Part shown: positions 38,848 to 47,579 of the stretch, in pieces
Layout: each line of letters begins with the position of its first letter
How positions within the stretch are numbered: position 1 is the first letter of the stretch
Source: Clavibacter nebraskensis NCPPB 2581
Lineage (GTDB): Bacteria; Actinomycetota; Actinomycetes; Actinomycetales; Microbacteriaceae
Assembly: GCF_000355695.1 (NCBI RefSeq)
Contig: NC_020891.1
Span: 1,922,001-1,986,000 of the forward strand
Length of the DNA stretch: 64,000 bases
Direction: 5' to 3'
Made by a program: the position numbers and the translations under genes
The notes under the pieces: model-generated
Seen by the model: only the letters and a program-made list of their open reading frames with translations
Told to the model about the DNA's origin: nothing
The model's database searches: none

Positions 38848-39522
38848 GCGGATGAGGCTCCCCCGCACGACCTCGAGCTGCGTGGCGATCTCGCGGGCGA
38901 GCTCCGCGGCGTGCGCGCGGCTGGACGCGTCGCGGCGGCGGGACACCGGCACCAGGGCCGACTCGATGAGGCTCAGCTCGCGCTCCGCGGCCTGGCGGAA
39001 GCCGCGGAGGTGCCGCGGCTCGATCCCGGTGCGCTGCAGCTCGACGAGCGCGCGCATCACCTGCACCGCCTCCTCGCCGTAGACCTCCGCCGGCATGAGC
39101 ACGCCCGCGGTGATGGCGTCGCCGAGGAGCGGGGCGGTGGCGCCGGACTCGCGCACGAGCTCCGCGCGGCTGTAGCGGCGCTCCTGGTCGAGCATGGAGA
39201 CGCCCGGGACGGGCGTGCCGCCGGGGAGCGCGGGCGAGAGGCCGGCGTCGAGGTCGTGGAGGTAGGAACGGATGACCTTGAGCGGGAGGTAGTGGTCCCG
39301 CTGCATCCCGAGGACGGTACGCAGGCGCTCGACGTCGGCGGGGCTGAACTTGCGGTAGCCGGACTCGGTGCGGGACGGCTGGACGAGCCCCTGCTCCTCG
39401 AGGAAGCGGAGCTTGCTGTTGGTGAGGTCGGGGAACTCCGGCGTGAGGCGCGCCAGCACCTGACCGATGCTGAGGAGACCAGGGGTGCGGGCTCGCGTCG
39501 ACCGGGCGGCGGACGCCGGCAC
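38821..39522 (-). CDS. ftsR: MerR-family division regulator FtsR
   Basis: MerR-type transcription factor; in Corynebacterium FtsR activates ftsZ. The 233-residue protein has the helix-turn-helix LLSIGQVLARLTPEFPDLTNSKLRFLEEQGLVQPSRTESGYRKFSPADVERL, matching the Rv1828/FtsR N-terminus, followed by a helical C-terminal domain. The GTG start at 39522 overlaps the garA stop by one base (TAGTG), so it is translationally coupled. Its last codons are duplicated downstream as a tandem repeat. ftsZ of this window is a plausible target. Confidence 0.92.
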   Translation of the reverse strand: MPASAARSTRARTPGLLSIGQVLARLTPEFPDLTNSKLRFLEEQGLVQPSRTESGYRKFSPADVERLRTVLGMQRDHYLPLKVIRSYLHDLDAGLSPALPGGTPVPGVSMLDQERRYSRAELVRESGATAPLLGDAITAGVLMPAEVYGEEAVQVMRALVELQRTGIEPRHLRGFRQAAERELSLIESALVPVSRRRDASSRAHAAELAREIATQLEVVRGSLIRSALGRLSS

Positions 39523-40004
39523 TACTCGGCGGTCCGGCCGACGAGGTCGGTGCGCGACGCGTAGAACGTGAGGCGGAACTTGCCGACCTGCACCTCCGCG
39601 CCGTCCTGGAGGAGCGCGGTGTCGATCCGCACGCCGTCGAAGTAGGTGCCGTTGAGCGAGCCGAGGTCCTTGACCTGGAACGACGTGCCCTGCCGGACGA
39701 ACTCCGCGTGGCGGCGGGAGACGGTCACGTCGTCGAGGAAGATGTCGGCGTCGGGGTGGCGGCCGGCCACCGTCACGTCGGCGTCGAGGAGGAAGCGCGC
39801 GCCCTGGTTGGGGCCACGGCGGACGACGAGGAGCGCGGATCCCGAGGGGAGCGCCGTCACGGCGTCCTTCTCCTCGGCGGAGACGGCGCCGTCGAGGCCC
39901 GCGAGCGCCGCTCCGAGCTCATCGCGGAAGGTGGCCGTGGTGTCCGTGCTCGTGTACTGCTCGGGCACGCGCGTGGCGCCGTGACCCTCTTCGCGTCCAT
40001 CCAT
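39522..40004 (-). CDS. garA: FHA-domain protein GarA/OdhI
   Basis: Phospho-dependent switch that inhibits 2-oxoglutarate dehydrogenase and controls glutamate metabolism in actinobacteria. The FHA domain (about residues 55-155) has SALLVVRRGPNQGARFLLD, VAGRHPDADIFLDDVTVSRRHAEF and DLGSLNGTYFDG. The N-terminal kinase target, ETTS in GarA, reads DTTA here (residues around STDTTATFRDEL). The ATG at 40004 has AGGAGGT 7 nt upstream; an upstream frame extension lacks conservation. It starts the garA-ftsR unit. The PASTA kinase of this window is a candidate partner. Confidence 0.93.
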   Translation of the reverse strand: MDGREEGHGATRVPEQYTSTDTTATFRDELGAALAGLDGAVSAEEKDAVTALPSGSALLVVRRGPNQGARFLLDADVTVAGRHPDADIFLDDVTVSRRHAEFVRQGTSFQVKDLGSLNGTYFDGVRIDTALLQDGAEVQVGKFRLTFYASRTDLVGRTAE

Positions 40005-40092
40005 GGTCGTACCTCCTGTGACCTGACAGCGTAACGGATCGGGCACGGCCGGGACCACGGTGGGCGGCACCCGGGCGTGGCCCCGTCCCTTC

Positions 40093-41478
40093 TCAGCGGG
40101 AGGTGGAGCGCGGCTCGTCGCCGCGCTCGCCCGCCCGCGTGACGTCCGCCTCGATGGCCTCCGCAGGGGCCTTCAACTCGGCCCCGTGCTCGGTGCCCAT
40201 GCTCTTCTCGTCGAAGGGGTCGCCGCCGCCGAGGACGAGGGCGACGCGGTCGGCGTCGATGCCGCGGGTCCACGTGCCGATGAGGAGCGTGGCGACCGCG
40301 TTGCCGGTGAAGTTCGTGAGCGCGCGCGCCTCCGACATGAAGCGGTCGATGCCGACGATGAGGCCGACGCCGTCCACCAGGTCGGGCCGGTGCGACTGCA
40401 GCCCGCCCGCGAGGGTCGCGAGGCCGGCGCCCGTGACGCCCGCAGCGCCCTTCGACGCGATGATCATGAAGACGAGGAGCGACACCTGCTCGCCGAGGGC
40501 CAGCGGGGTGCCCAGCGCGCTCGCGATGAAGAGCGACGCCATCGTGAGGTAGATGGCCGTGCCGTCGAGGTTGAACGAGTAGCCCGTGGGCACGGTGATC
40601 CCGACGACGGGCTTGGACACGCCCACGTGCTCCATCTTCGCGATGAGGCGGGGCAGCGCGACCTCGGACGAGGACGTGGAGACGATCAGGAGGTACTCGC
40701 GGCCGAGGTACCGCATCAGCTTGAAGATGCTGACGCGGGTGACGAACCAGAGGAGCGAGCCGAGGATCACCACGACGAACAGCGCGCACGTGATGTAGAA
40801 GCCGATCATGAGGGTCGCGAGGCTGATGACGGCCTGGAACCCGGTGGCGCCGACGACCGCCGCGATGGCGCCGAACGCGCCGAGCGGGGCCACCCACATC
40901 ACCATGCTGAGGATGCGGAACACGAGGATCTGGATGTTGCGGATGCCCTCGAGCACGGACTCGCCCCGCTTCCCGAGCTGCTGCAGGGCGAAGCCGACGA
41001 GGAGCGCCACGAACAACGTCTGCAGGATGCTGCCCGAGGTGAGCGACGACAGCAGGGACGTGGGGATGATGGAGAGGAGGAAGTCGGTCTCGCCGGCCGC
41101 CTCCGTCGAGCCCTCCGGCGCGCGCAGGCCGCTCAGGTCGAGGCCCTCGCCCGGGTGGATCAGGTTGCCGACCACGAGGCCGACCGCGAGCGCGAGCGTC
41201 GACATGACGATGAAGTAGAGGAGCGCGAGGCCGCCGACGCGACCCACCATGGCGGCCTTCGCTACCGAGCCGACGCCGAGCACGATGGTGCAGAAGATGA
41301 TGGGCGCGATCATCATCTTGATGAGGGCGACGAACGCGTCGCCGATGGGCTTCAGGGCCACGCCCGTCTCGGGTGCGACGAGGCCGACCGTGACGCCGAG
41401 GATCACCGCGATGATGACGGCGATGTAGAGGTAGTGCTGGCGGTCCAGGCGGCGGAGCGCGGCTATCGGGTTGGTCAT
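40093..41478 (-). CDS. dctA: C4-dicarboxylate:cation symporter DctA
   Basis: Imports succinate, fumarate and malate with protons or sodium (DAACS family). The 461-residue protein has about eight helices and re-entrant loops with the family motifs PLIFCTIV-like APIIFCTIVLGVGS, STSSSEVALPRL, PTGYSFNLDGTAIY, and SKGAAGVTGAG, ending with DRFMSEARALTNFTGNAVAT. A C-terminal acidic tail is cytoplasmic. The ATG at 41478 has AAGGAC upstream. It is divergent from the sensor kinase gene. Confidence 0.94.
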   Translation of the reverse strand: MTNPIAALRRLDRQHYLYIAVIIAVILGVTVGLVAPETGVALKPIGDAFVALIKMMIAPIIFCTIVLGVGSVAKAAMVGRVGGLALLYFIVMSTLALAVGLVVGNLIHPGEGLDLSGLRAPEGSTEAAGETDFLLSIIPTSLLSSLTSGSILQTLFVALLVGFALQQLGKRGESVLEGIRNIQILVFRILSMVMWVAPLGAFGAIAAVVGATGFQAVISLATLMIGFYITCALFVVVILGSLLWFVTRVSIFKLMRYLGREYLLIVSTSSSEVALPRLIAKMEHVGVSKPVVGITVPTGYSFNLDGTAIYLTMASLFIASALGTPLALGEQVSLLVFMIIASKGAAGVTGAGLATLAGGLQSHRPDLVDGVGLIVGIDRFMSEARALTNFTGNAVATLLIGTWTRGIDADRVALVLGGGDPFDEKSMGTEHGAELKAPAEAIEADVTRAGERGDEPRSTSR

Positions 41479-41574
41479 GGGACGTCCTTGTCTCGTGAGC
41501 GGCGCCCGCGCACGAGTGCGCACGGCGGTCCTCGACAGGATGGCCCACGCGCGGGGGCGCCTGGGCGTTGTGTT

Positions 41575-41580
41575 CATAAT
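41575..41580 (+). promoter_or_regulatory. Candidate -10 box in the dctA/kinase divergent gap
   Basis: CATAAT, the only AT-rich patch in the 141-bp gap, 40 nt before the kinase ATG. Direction is uncertain. Confidence 0.3.
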
Positions 41581-41619
41581 GTTCCTGCCGGGTGCCGGCC
41601 GCGGACGCTGGGGGGCAGC

Positions 41620-43359
41620 ATGGCCGGACGCGCCCTCGCCGACCCGCCCCGGCGCGCGCGGACCCGCCTCCGGGTGGGCCTCCCCCGCGGGATCGCCGCC
41701 CGGCTCCTGGTGGTGCAGCTGGCCGTCCTGCTGCTGGTCGCCGTGGTCGCGACCGCGGCGCTCTGGGCCGACTCGCGGCAGCGCGCCGAGCAGGCGGCGG
41801 CCGACCGGAGCCTGGCCGTCGCGACGACCGTGGCCGACTCGCCGCGGGTGGCGGAGGGTCTCGCGTCCGCGGATCCCACGGCCGCCCTCCTCGACTACTC
41901 GCTCGACGTGACGCGCGACACCGGGGTCGACTTCGTCACGATCATGGACCGCGACACCGTGCGCGTGACCCATCCCGACCCCGACGAGATCGGCCGCAGG
42001 TACCTCGGCACCACGGGCCCCGCGCTCGCCGGGCGGTCGATGACCGAGACCTTCACGGGGACGCTCGGGCCGAGCGTCCGCGCGGTCGTGCCCGTGCGCG
42101 ACGCGGACGGCGGCATCGTCGGGCTGGTCGCGGCCGGCGTCACCGTCGACCGCGTCACCGAGGTGCTCGGCGCGCGCCTCCCGGGGCTCGTCGGCACGGT
42201 CGGGGCGCTCGCGCTCCTCGTCGCCGCCGGGGCCGTGCTCCTCAGCCGATCGCTCGAGCGGACGACGTGGGGGCTCGGACCCGAGGAGATGGCGCGCATG
42301 CTCGCGTACTACGAGTCGGTGCTGCACTCGGTCGGCGAGGGCATCGTGCTCGTCGACCGCGACCGTCGGCTGGTGCTCCACAACGACCAGGCGGCCGAGC
42401 TGCTCGAGCTCGAGCTGGATCCCGCCACCGGGCCCGTCGAGGTGAGCGCGCTGGGCCTGCCGCCCGCGATCGAGCGGCTGCTCGTCGAGGGCACGACGGC
42501 CGACGAGGTCGTGCACCTGCCGAGCGGTCGCGTGCTCGTCGTGACGCAGCGGCCGGCGCTGCCGACGGGACGCACCGGGAGCGCCGCGCGGCTGGGCACG
42601 GTGACGACGCTGCGCGACCGGACGGAGATCCTGCGCCTGTCGGGCGAGCTCGCGACGCTCCGGACCCTCTCGGACGCCATGCGCGCGCAGACGCACGAGT
42701 TCGCGAACCGGCTGCACACGATCGTCTCGCTCATCGAGCTGGAGCGGCCGCGCGAGGCGCTCGCGCTCGCGGCATCCGAGCTCGAGACGGACCGGCGGGC
42801 GTCGGAGGGCGGGCTGGCGGCCGACGCGGATCCCGTCGTGCGGGCGCTCGTGTGCGGCAAGACGGCGCAGGCGGCCGAGCGCGGGGTGCGGCTGTCGGTC
42901 CGCGTGGCCGACGGCACGGGCGACCCGGGCGTGCCCGCGACCGAGCTCGTGACGATCGTCGGGAACCTCGTCGACAATGCCATCGACGCGGCGGCCGACC
43001 CGTCCGTCGCGACGGCGCGCGGGGACGACCGCGGACGGGTGGAGCTGTCGCTGTCGCGCACGGACGCGGGCGGGCTCGTCGTCGAGGTGGCGGACGACGG
43101 TCCGGGCGTGGATCCCGCGGTGCGGCCGCGCGTGCTGGAATTCGGGGTCACGACCAAGGCGGGCGACGCGGGACCGCGCGGGGTGGGCCTCGCCCTCGTG
43201 GCGCGCTCGGCCGCGCGGCTCGGCGGACGCGTCGAGGTCGGCGACGCGGACGCCCCGCTAGGCGGGGCGCGCGTGCGGGTCGTGCTCCCCGCGGAGCCGC
43301 GCACCGCAGCCGCCGACCCCGACCGGGCCGACGCGCGCGACGGCGGGGTGCGCGCGTGA
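41620..43359 (+). CDS. CitA/DcuS-type sensor histidine kinase for C4-dicarboxylates
   Basis: Membrane sensor of external di- or tricarboxylates. The 579-residue protein has a membrane span at about 27-50, an extracellular PASC-type sensor with TVRVTHPDPDEIGRRYLG and ETFTGTLGPSVRAVVPV (carboxylate-binding), a second span at about 187-209, a PAS domain, then the short phospho-acceptor helix MRAQTHEFANRLHTI with H359 and the ATPase domain (NLVDNAIDAA, VADDGPGVDP, GVGLALV). It is divergent from dctA and 4-nt-overlapped with the response regulator, so it probably controls dctA. The ATG at 41620 has a G-rich Shine-Dalgarno. Confidence 0.92.
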   Translation: MAGRALADPPRRARTRLRVGLPRGIAARLLVVQLAVLLLVAVVATAALWADSRQRAEQAAADRSLAVATTVADSPRVAEGLASADPTAALLDYSLDVTRDTGVDFVTIMDRDTVRVTHPDPDEIGRRYLGTTGPALAGRSMTETFTGTLGPSVRAVVPVRDADGGIVGLVAAGVTVDRVTEVLGARLPGLVGTVGALALLVAAGAVLLSRSLERTTWGLGPEEMARMLAYYESVLHSVGEGIVLVDRDRRLVLHNDQAAELLELELDPATGPVEVSALGLPPAIERLLVEGTTADEVVHLPSGRVLVVTQRPALPTGRTGSAARLGTVTTLRDRTEILRLSGELATLRTLSDAMRAQTHEFANRLHTIVSLIELERPREALALAASELETDRRASEGGLAADADPVVRALVCGKTAQAAERGVRLSVRVADGTGDPGVPATELVTIVGNLVDNAIDAAADPSVATARGDDRGRVELSLSRTDAGGLVVEVADDGPGVDPAVRPRVLEFGVTTKAGDAGPRGVGLALVARSAARLGGRVEVGDADAPLGGARVRVVLPAEPRTAAADPDRADARDGGVRA

Positions 43360-44060
43360 TCCGGGTGCTGGTCGTCGACGACGACGAGCTGACCGCCGAG
43401 GCCCACTCCCTGTACGTCGGCCGGCTCGACGGCTTCGCGGTCGTGGGCGTCGCGCACACGGGCGGCGAGGCGCTGCGGCTCGTGGCCGAGGCGGGGCCCG
43501 ACGGGATCGACCTGGTGCTGCTCGACATGACGCTGCCCGACATGCACGGCCTCGAGGTGTGCCGCCGGCTGCGGGCCGCCGGGCGCGCGACCGACGTCGT
43601 GGCCGTGACCGCGGTGCGGGACCAGGCCGTCGTGCGCAGCTCGGTGACGGCGGGCATCGTGCAGTACCTCATCAAGCCGTTCACGTTCGCGGCCTTCGCC
43701 GAGAAGATGGTGGCGTACGTCGGCTACCGCGAGGGGCTCGGCGCGGGCAGCGGGAGCACCACGCAGCTGCAGGTCGACCGGGCGCTCGCGGCGCTGCGCT
43801 CCCCCGCGTCCGACACCCGGCTCCCCAAGGGCATGTCGGCGGAGACGCTCGACCGGGTGCGCGGGATCGCGCGGGGCGACGGGCATGCCGACGCCACCGC
43901 CGACGGCGTCTCGGCCGCCGAGGTGTCGGGCGCGCTCGACGTGTCGCGCGTGACCGCGCGCCGGTACCTCGAGTACCTCGCCGACGTGGGCCAGGTGGAG
44001 CGGGTGCCGCGCTACGGGACGCCCGGCCGGCCCGAGCTCGGGTACCGCTGGACGAGCTGA
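43356..44060 (+). CDS. DcuR/CitB-type response regulator
   Basis: 234-residue regulator with an N-terminal receiver (RVLVVDDDELTAEAHSLYV, phosphorylatable D57 in LLDMTLPDMHG, and K in YLIKPFTFAAF). The C-terminal helix-turn-helix contains VSAAEVSGALDVSRVTARRYLEYLADVGQVER. The GTG at 43356 overlaps the sensor stop by 4 nt. The receiver plus this type of C-terminal domain is typical of citrate or C4-dicarboxylate systems. The likely target is dctA. Confidence 0.92.
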   Translation: MIRVLVVDDDELTAEAHSLYVGRLDGFAVVGVAHTGGEALRLVAEAGPDGIDLVLLDMTLPDMHGLEVCRRLRAAGRATDVVAVTAVRDQAVVRSSVTAGIVQYLIKPFTFAAFAEKMVAYVGYREGLGAGSGSTTQLQVDRALAALRSPASDTRLPKGMSAETLDRVRGIARGDGHADATADGVSAAEVSGALDVSRVTARRYLEYLADVGQVERVPRYGTPGRPELGYRWTS

Positions 44061-44153
44061 CGCGCCGTACGCGACGGGACGCGGTCGCGCGACCCCCGCA
44101 CCGGATCCGCCGCGACCCGTGACGATGTCGTCGCCCCGTGCGAGTCTCGGGTC

Positions 44154-45200
44154 ATGAGACGCACCATCCTCCCGCCGTACCTGCTGACCCGCCTCGCCGA
44201 GGCCGATCCCGACCGCCTGGCCGCCGCCCGCCAGGCCGCCCGTCGCGCCCTCCGCGACCAGGGGCCGCTCATCCACGACCGGCGCGGCCCGGGCGCCGCG
44301 CCCGAGCGGGCGGCGGCCGCCGAGCGAGACCCGTCGGGGATCCACCGCACCATCTCCGACGCGGGGAACCGCGAGGAGCTCCCGGGCCGCACGGTCCGCG
44401 TCGAGGGCGCGCCCGACACCGGCGACGCCCAGGTCGACGAGGCCTACGCCGGGCTCGGCGCCACCTACTCCCTCTTCTCCGAGGTCTACCGCCGGGAGTC
44501 GCTCGACGACCGCGGCCTGCCGCTGCTCGCGACCGTGCACTACGGCGAGGAGTACGACAACGCGTTCTGGGACGGCACGCGCATGGTCTTCGGCGACGGC
44601 GACGGCGAGGTGTTCGCGCCCTTCACGCGCTCGCTCACGGTCATCGGGCACGAGCTGACCCACGGGGTCACCGAGCTCACCCTCGGCCTCGTCTACCAGG
44701 GGCAGTCGGGCGCGCTCAACGAGTCGATCTCCGACGTCTTCGGCGTCCTCGTCGAGCAGCACGCGCTCGGGCAGACCGCCGCCGACGCGACCTGGCTCGT
44801 CGGCGCGGAGCTGTTCCTCGACCGGTCGACGGGCGTCGCGCTCCGCTCGATGCGCGCGCCGGGCACGGCGTACGACGACGACGTGCTGGGGAAGGACCCG
44901 CAGCCCGGGCACATGGACGACTACGTGGAGACCGAGGAGGACAACGGGGGCGTCCACATCAACTCCGGGATCCCGAACCGCGCCTTCTTCCTCGCGACCA
45001 CGGCAATCGGCGGCGAGGCCTGGGAGGGCGCGGGCCGAGTCTGGTACGACGTGATCGAGTCCGGCGCGGTGCGCGCGGACGCCGACTTCGGGGCGTTCGC
45101 CCGGGCCACGGTCGACGCCGCGTCCGCGCGGTACGGTGAGGGCGCGTCCGAGGTCGCCGCGGTCCAGGCGGCGTGGGAGGGCGTCGGGATCGAGGTCTAG
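44154..45200 (+). CDS. Protealysin-like M4 metalloprotease
   Basis: Thermolysin-family zinc protease of 348 residues. The catalytic HELTH motif is H166-H170, the third zinc ligand E190 lies in GALNESISD, and the catalytic histidine H268 lies in GGVHINSGIPNRAF. No signal peptide is present; instead the N-terminus carries TILPPYLLTRLA, the PPL motif of protealysin-type short propeptides (about 50-60 residues). Such enzymes can be cytoplasmic or exported without a classical signal. The next gene codes for an emfourin-type inhibitor. The ATG has a GAGTCT -10-like hexamer 6 nt before it. Confidence 0.92.
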   Translation: MRRTILPPYLLTRLAEADPDRLAAARQAARRALRDQGPLIHDRRGPGAAPERAAAAERDPSGIHRTISDAGNREELPGRTVRVEGAPDTGDAQVDEAYAGLGATYSLFSEVYRRESLDDRGLPLLATVHYGEEYDNAFWDGTRMVFGDGDGEVFAPFTRSLTVIGHELTHGVTELTLGLVYQGQSGALNESISDVFGVLVEQHALGQTAADATWLVGAELFLDRSTGVALRSMRAPGTAYDDDVLGKDPQPGHMDDYVETEEDNGGVHINSGIPNRAFFLATTAIGGEAWEGAGRVWYDVIESGAVRADADFGAFARATVDAASARYGEGASEVAAVQAAWEGVGIEV

Positions 45201-45473
45201 GTGGAGATCGCCGTGTCGCGCACGGGCGGGGTGGCGGGCATGACCCGCACCTGGTCGGTGCGCGTGGACGACGGCGCGTCCGAGTGGGGCGAGCTCGTCG
45301 ACGCATGCCCCTGGGACGAGCCCGCCGTGCCCGCTCACGGCGCCGACCGCTTCGTCTACCTCGTGCGTGCGGGCGACCGCGAAGCGCGGCTCGGCGAGGC
45401 CGCGGTCGACGGCCCGTGGCGTCGGCTCGTCGACCGGGTGCGCGACGCGTCCCGTGAGAGCCTCGGAGGATGA
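45201..45473 (+). CDS. Emfourin-type inhibitor of the M4 protease
   Basis: 90-residue protein that begins MEIAVSRTGGVAGMTRTWSVRVD, which resembles the emfourin (M4 protease inhibitor) N-terminus with its GGxAG motif. Emfourin was described in Serratia as a slow, tight-binding inhibitor encoded beside protealysin. The GTG at 45201 directly follows the protease stop (TAGGTG), so the pair is tightly coupled. The stop overlaps the next gene by 4 nt. The inhibitor activity here is inference from family and position. Confidence 0.78.
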   Translation: MEIAVSRTGGVAGMTRTWSVRVDDGASEWGELVDACPWDEPAVPAHGADRFVYLVRAGDREARLGEAAVDGPWRRLVDRVRDASRESLGG

Positions 45474-46330
45474 CGCCGCCTCCCCTCGACGACGACCGCT
45501 ACGGACAGGACGTGCTCACCCCCGGGTGGCGCGGGCCTGCGAAGAAGGCCCCGCGGCCGCAGGACGCGACGCGCGACCTCGTGGTCGAGGAGCTGTCGAC
45601 CGGCTTCTGCGGCGCGATCGTGCGCGTCGAGTCGGGCATGGTCGTGCTCGAGGACTACCGGCGGAAGCAGCGCACGTTCCCGCTCGGCGGGTCCTTCCTG
45701 CTCGAGGGCGAGCCCGTCGCGCTCCGCGTGCCCCGCGCGGCGCCCGCCGGCCCGGCGCGCACCGCGTCCGGGTCGCTCGCGGTCGCCGACCGGCAGGCCC
45801 GCGTCGCGCTCCCCAGCCGGATCTTCGTGGAGGGCCGCCACGACGCCGAGCTCGTCGAGAAGGTCTGGGGCGAGGACCTCCGGATCGAGGGCGTTGTCGT
45901 CGAGTACCTCGAGGGCGTCGACCACCTCGACGAGGAGCTCGACCGCTTCCGCCCCGGCAAGGGCCGGCGCGTGGGCGTGCTCGTCGACCACCTCGTGAAG
46001 GGATCCAAGGAGAGCCGGATCGCCGAGGCCGTCGCCCGCGGGCCGCACCGCGCGCACGCGCTCGTGGTCGGGCACCCCTACGTCGACGTCTGGCAGTCGG
46101 TGAAGCCCGCGCGTCTGGGCCTCCGCGAGTGGCCCGTCATCCCGCGGAACGTCGAGTGGAAGCACGGCATCTGCGCCGCGCTCGGCTGGCCGCACGACGA
46201 GCAGGCGGACATCGCGCGCGCATGGCAGCGGATCCTCGGCCAGGTGCGCTCGTACCAGGACCTGGAGCCCGCGCTCCTCGGCCGCGTGGAGCAGCTCATC
46301 GACTTCGTGACGGATCCCGCGGGGCGGTAG
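45470..46330 (+). CDS. DUF3097 protein
   Basis: 286-residue actinobacterial protein of unknown function. Characteristic blocks are DVLTPGWRGPAKKAPRPQ near the N-terminus, ELSTGFCGAIVRVESGMVVLEDYR, RIFVEGRHDAELVEKVWGEDLR (Toprim-like EGRHD) and RVGVLVDHLVKGSKESRIAE, which together look like a Toprim-related nucleic-acid enzyme; activity is not established. The ATG overlaps the emfourin gene by 4 nt, so it is part of the protease-inhibitor operon, which is an unusual partner. Convergent with the lacI-type gene, 21 nt away. Confidence 0.85.
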   Translation: MTPPPLDDDRYGQDVLTPGWRGPAKKAPRPQDATRDLVVEELSTGFCGAIVRVESGMVVLEDYRRKQRTFPLGGSFLLEGEPVALRVPRAAPAGPARTASGSLAVADRQARVALPSRIFVEGRHDAELVEKVWGEDLRIEGVVVEYLEGVDHLDEELDRFRPGKGRRVGVLVDHLVKGSKESRIAEAVARGPHRAHALVVGHPYVDVWQSVKPARLGLREWPVIPRNVEWKHGICAALGWPHDEQADIARAWQRILGQVRSYQDLEPALLGRVEQLIDFVTDPAGR

Positions 46331-46351
46331 CGCCCGAGGCCGGGGCGGCGA

Positions 46352-47425
46352 TCAGGCGGGCGCGGCCGCCGTGTCGCCGATCCGCACGCGCACCGGCAGC
46401 ACGACGTCCGCCGGCGCCCGGCCCGCGAGCAGCTCGCCGACCATGCGGCCCGCGCGCACGCCGCGGTCGTGCAGCGGCTGCTCCACGGTCGTGAGGCGGC
46501 GCTCGAGCCACGGCAGGTGCGCGCCGTCGAATCCCGTGACGGTGAGGTCCTCGGGCACGCGCAGCCCGCGGGAGGCGGCGGCCCGGATGGCGCTCGCGGC
46601 GAGGATGTCGTTCTGGGCGAGGATCGCCGTCGGCCGCGACGGCAGGTCGAGCAGCACGCCCGCGGCGCGCTCCCCCGCCTCCAGGTCGCGCCCGCCCGCC
46701 TCGACGCGCACGGCGTCGGGGAAGACGCTGCGCGCGGCGCGGAGCCGCTCGCGGATGGTGCGGTTGACGATCTCCTCGAGGCCGCGACCCACGGGGATCA
46801 CGGGGCCAGGCGGGCCGTCCTCCTCGATCCGCGTCGTGCGCATCAGCACGGCGACGCGGCGGTGGCCGAGGGCGCGCACGTGCCGCGCGAGCTCGCCCAT
46901 GCCGCGCGCGTCGTCGATGTCGACCACGGCGACGCCCTCCCCGTGCGGGCCCTCGACGCCGACCATGGGGATCCGGCGGGCGCGCAGCCCGGGCAGGAGC
47001 GCGTCCACCTCCTCGCCGCGGGTGAGGAATACCACGGCGTCGACGGGCATGCCCTCGAGCAGGGGCGCGGATCCCTCGCGCGGCTCCCGCCGGCCCGGCA
47101 GCAGCAGCTGGCCCACGTCGAGGTCGTCGAGCGCCTCGCTGAGGCCCGCCATGGTCGCGAGCGCGACCGGGTTCTGGAACGCCCGGCGGATGCTGCCCGC
47201 GACCACGACGCCCACGATGCCGGTGCGGCCGCTCTTCAGGGACCTGGCCGTGGGATCCGGCCCCGCGTAGCCGATGCTGGCCGCGGCGCGCAGGATGCGG
47301 GCGCGTGTGGCCGGCGTGATCGAGCCGGTGCTGCGGTACGCGAGCGACGCCGTGGAGGTGGAGACGCCCGCGAGCGCGGCCACGTCGGCGAGGGTCACGG
47401 AGGCGCGCGGCGAGTTCCTCCTCAT
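46352..47425 (-). CDS. LacI-family transcriptional regulator of the adjacent ABC importer
   Basis: 357-residue LacI repressor. The helix-turn-helix with hinge is VTLADVAALAGVSTSTASLAYRSTGSITPATRARILRAA (about residues 10-48), followed by the periplasmic-binding-protein-like core (VVVAGSIRRAFQNPVALATMAGL, AILAQNDILAASAIRAA, TVTGFDGAHLPWLERRLTTV). It is divergent from the ABC operon, 155 nt away, and inverted repeats at 47528-47552 sit near the operon start. The ATG at 47425 follows a TAGGGT -10 by 7 nt, suggesting a leaderless mRNA. The inducer is unknown. Confidence 0.92.
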   Translation of the reverse strand: MRRNSPRASVTLADVAALAGVSTSTASLAYRSTGSITPATRARILRAAASIGYAGPDPTARSLKSGRTGIVGVVVAGSIRRAFQNPVALATMAGLSEALDDLDVGQLLLPGRREPREGSAPLLEGMPVDAVVFLTRGEEVDALLPGLRARRIPMVGVEGPHGEGVAVVDIDDARGMGELARHVRALGHRRVAVLMRTTRIEEDGPPGPVIPVGRGLEEIVNRTIRERLRAARSVFPDAVRVEAGGRDLEAGERAAGVLLDLPSRPTAILAQNDILAASAIRAAASRGLRVPEDLTVTGFDGAHLPWLERRLTTVEQPLHDRGVRAGRMVGELLAGRAPADVVLPVRVRIGDTAAAPA

Positions 47426-47432
47426 GCCGCCC

Positions 47433-47438
47433 ACCCTA
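47433..47438 (-). promoter_or_regulatory. Leaderless promoter -10 for the lacI-type gene
   Basis: TAGGGT on the minus strand, 7 nt before the ATG at 47425; no Shine-Dalgarno lies between. Confidence 0.5.
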
Positions 47439-47527
47439 TTCACGGCCCGCTCCCCGGCAGGCCCGTTCGTCCTCGGGGACCGGTATCGCCACGTCCCGTT
47501 CACGTCCGGGCAACCGGAGGACCGCAC

Positions 47528-47552
47528 CATCGAAACGATGCGATCCGCATCG
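47528..47552. promoter_or_regulatory. Candidate LacI-type operator: two overlapping inverted repeats
   Basis: CATCG-AAA-CGATG (47528-47540) overlaps CGATGCG-ATC-CGCATCG (47536-47552), giving three alternating half-sites. They lie 28-52 nt before the GTG of the solute-binding protein gene, in the lacI/ABC divergent gap. Confidence 0.6.
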
Positions 47553-47579
47553 CTCCCCCAGCAGAAGGACACCCGACCC

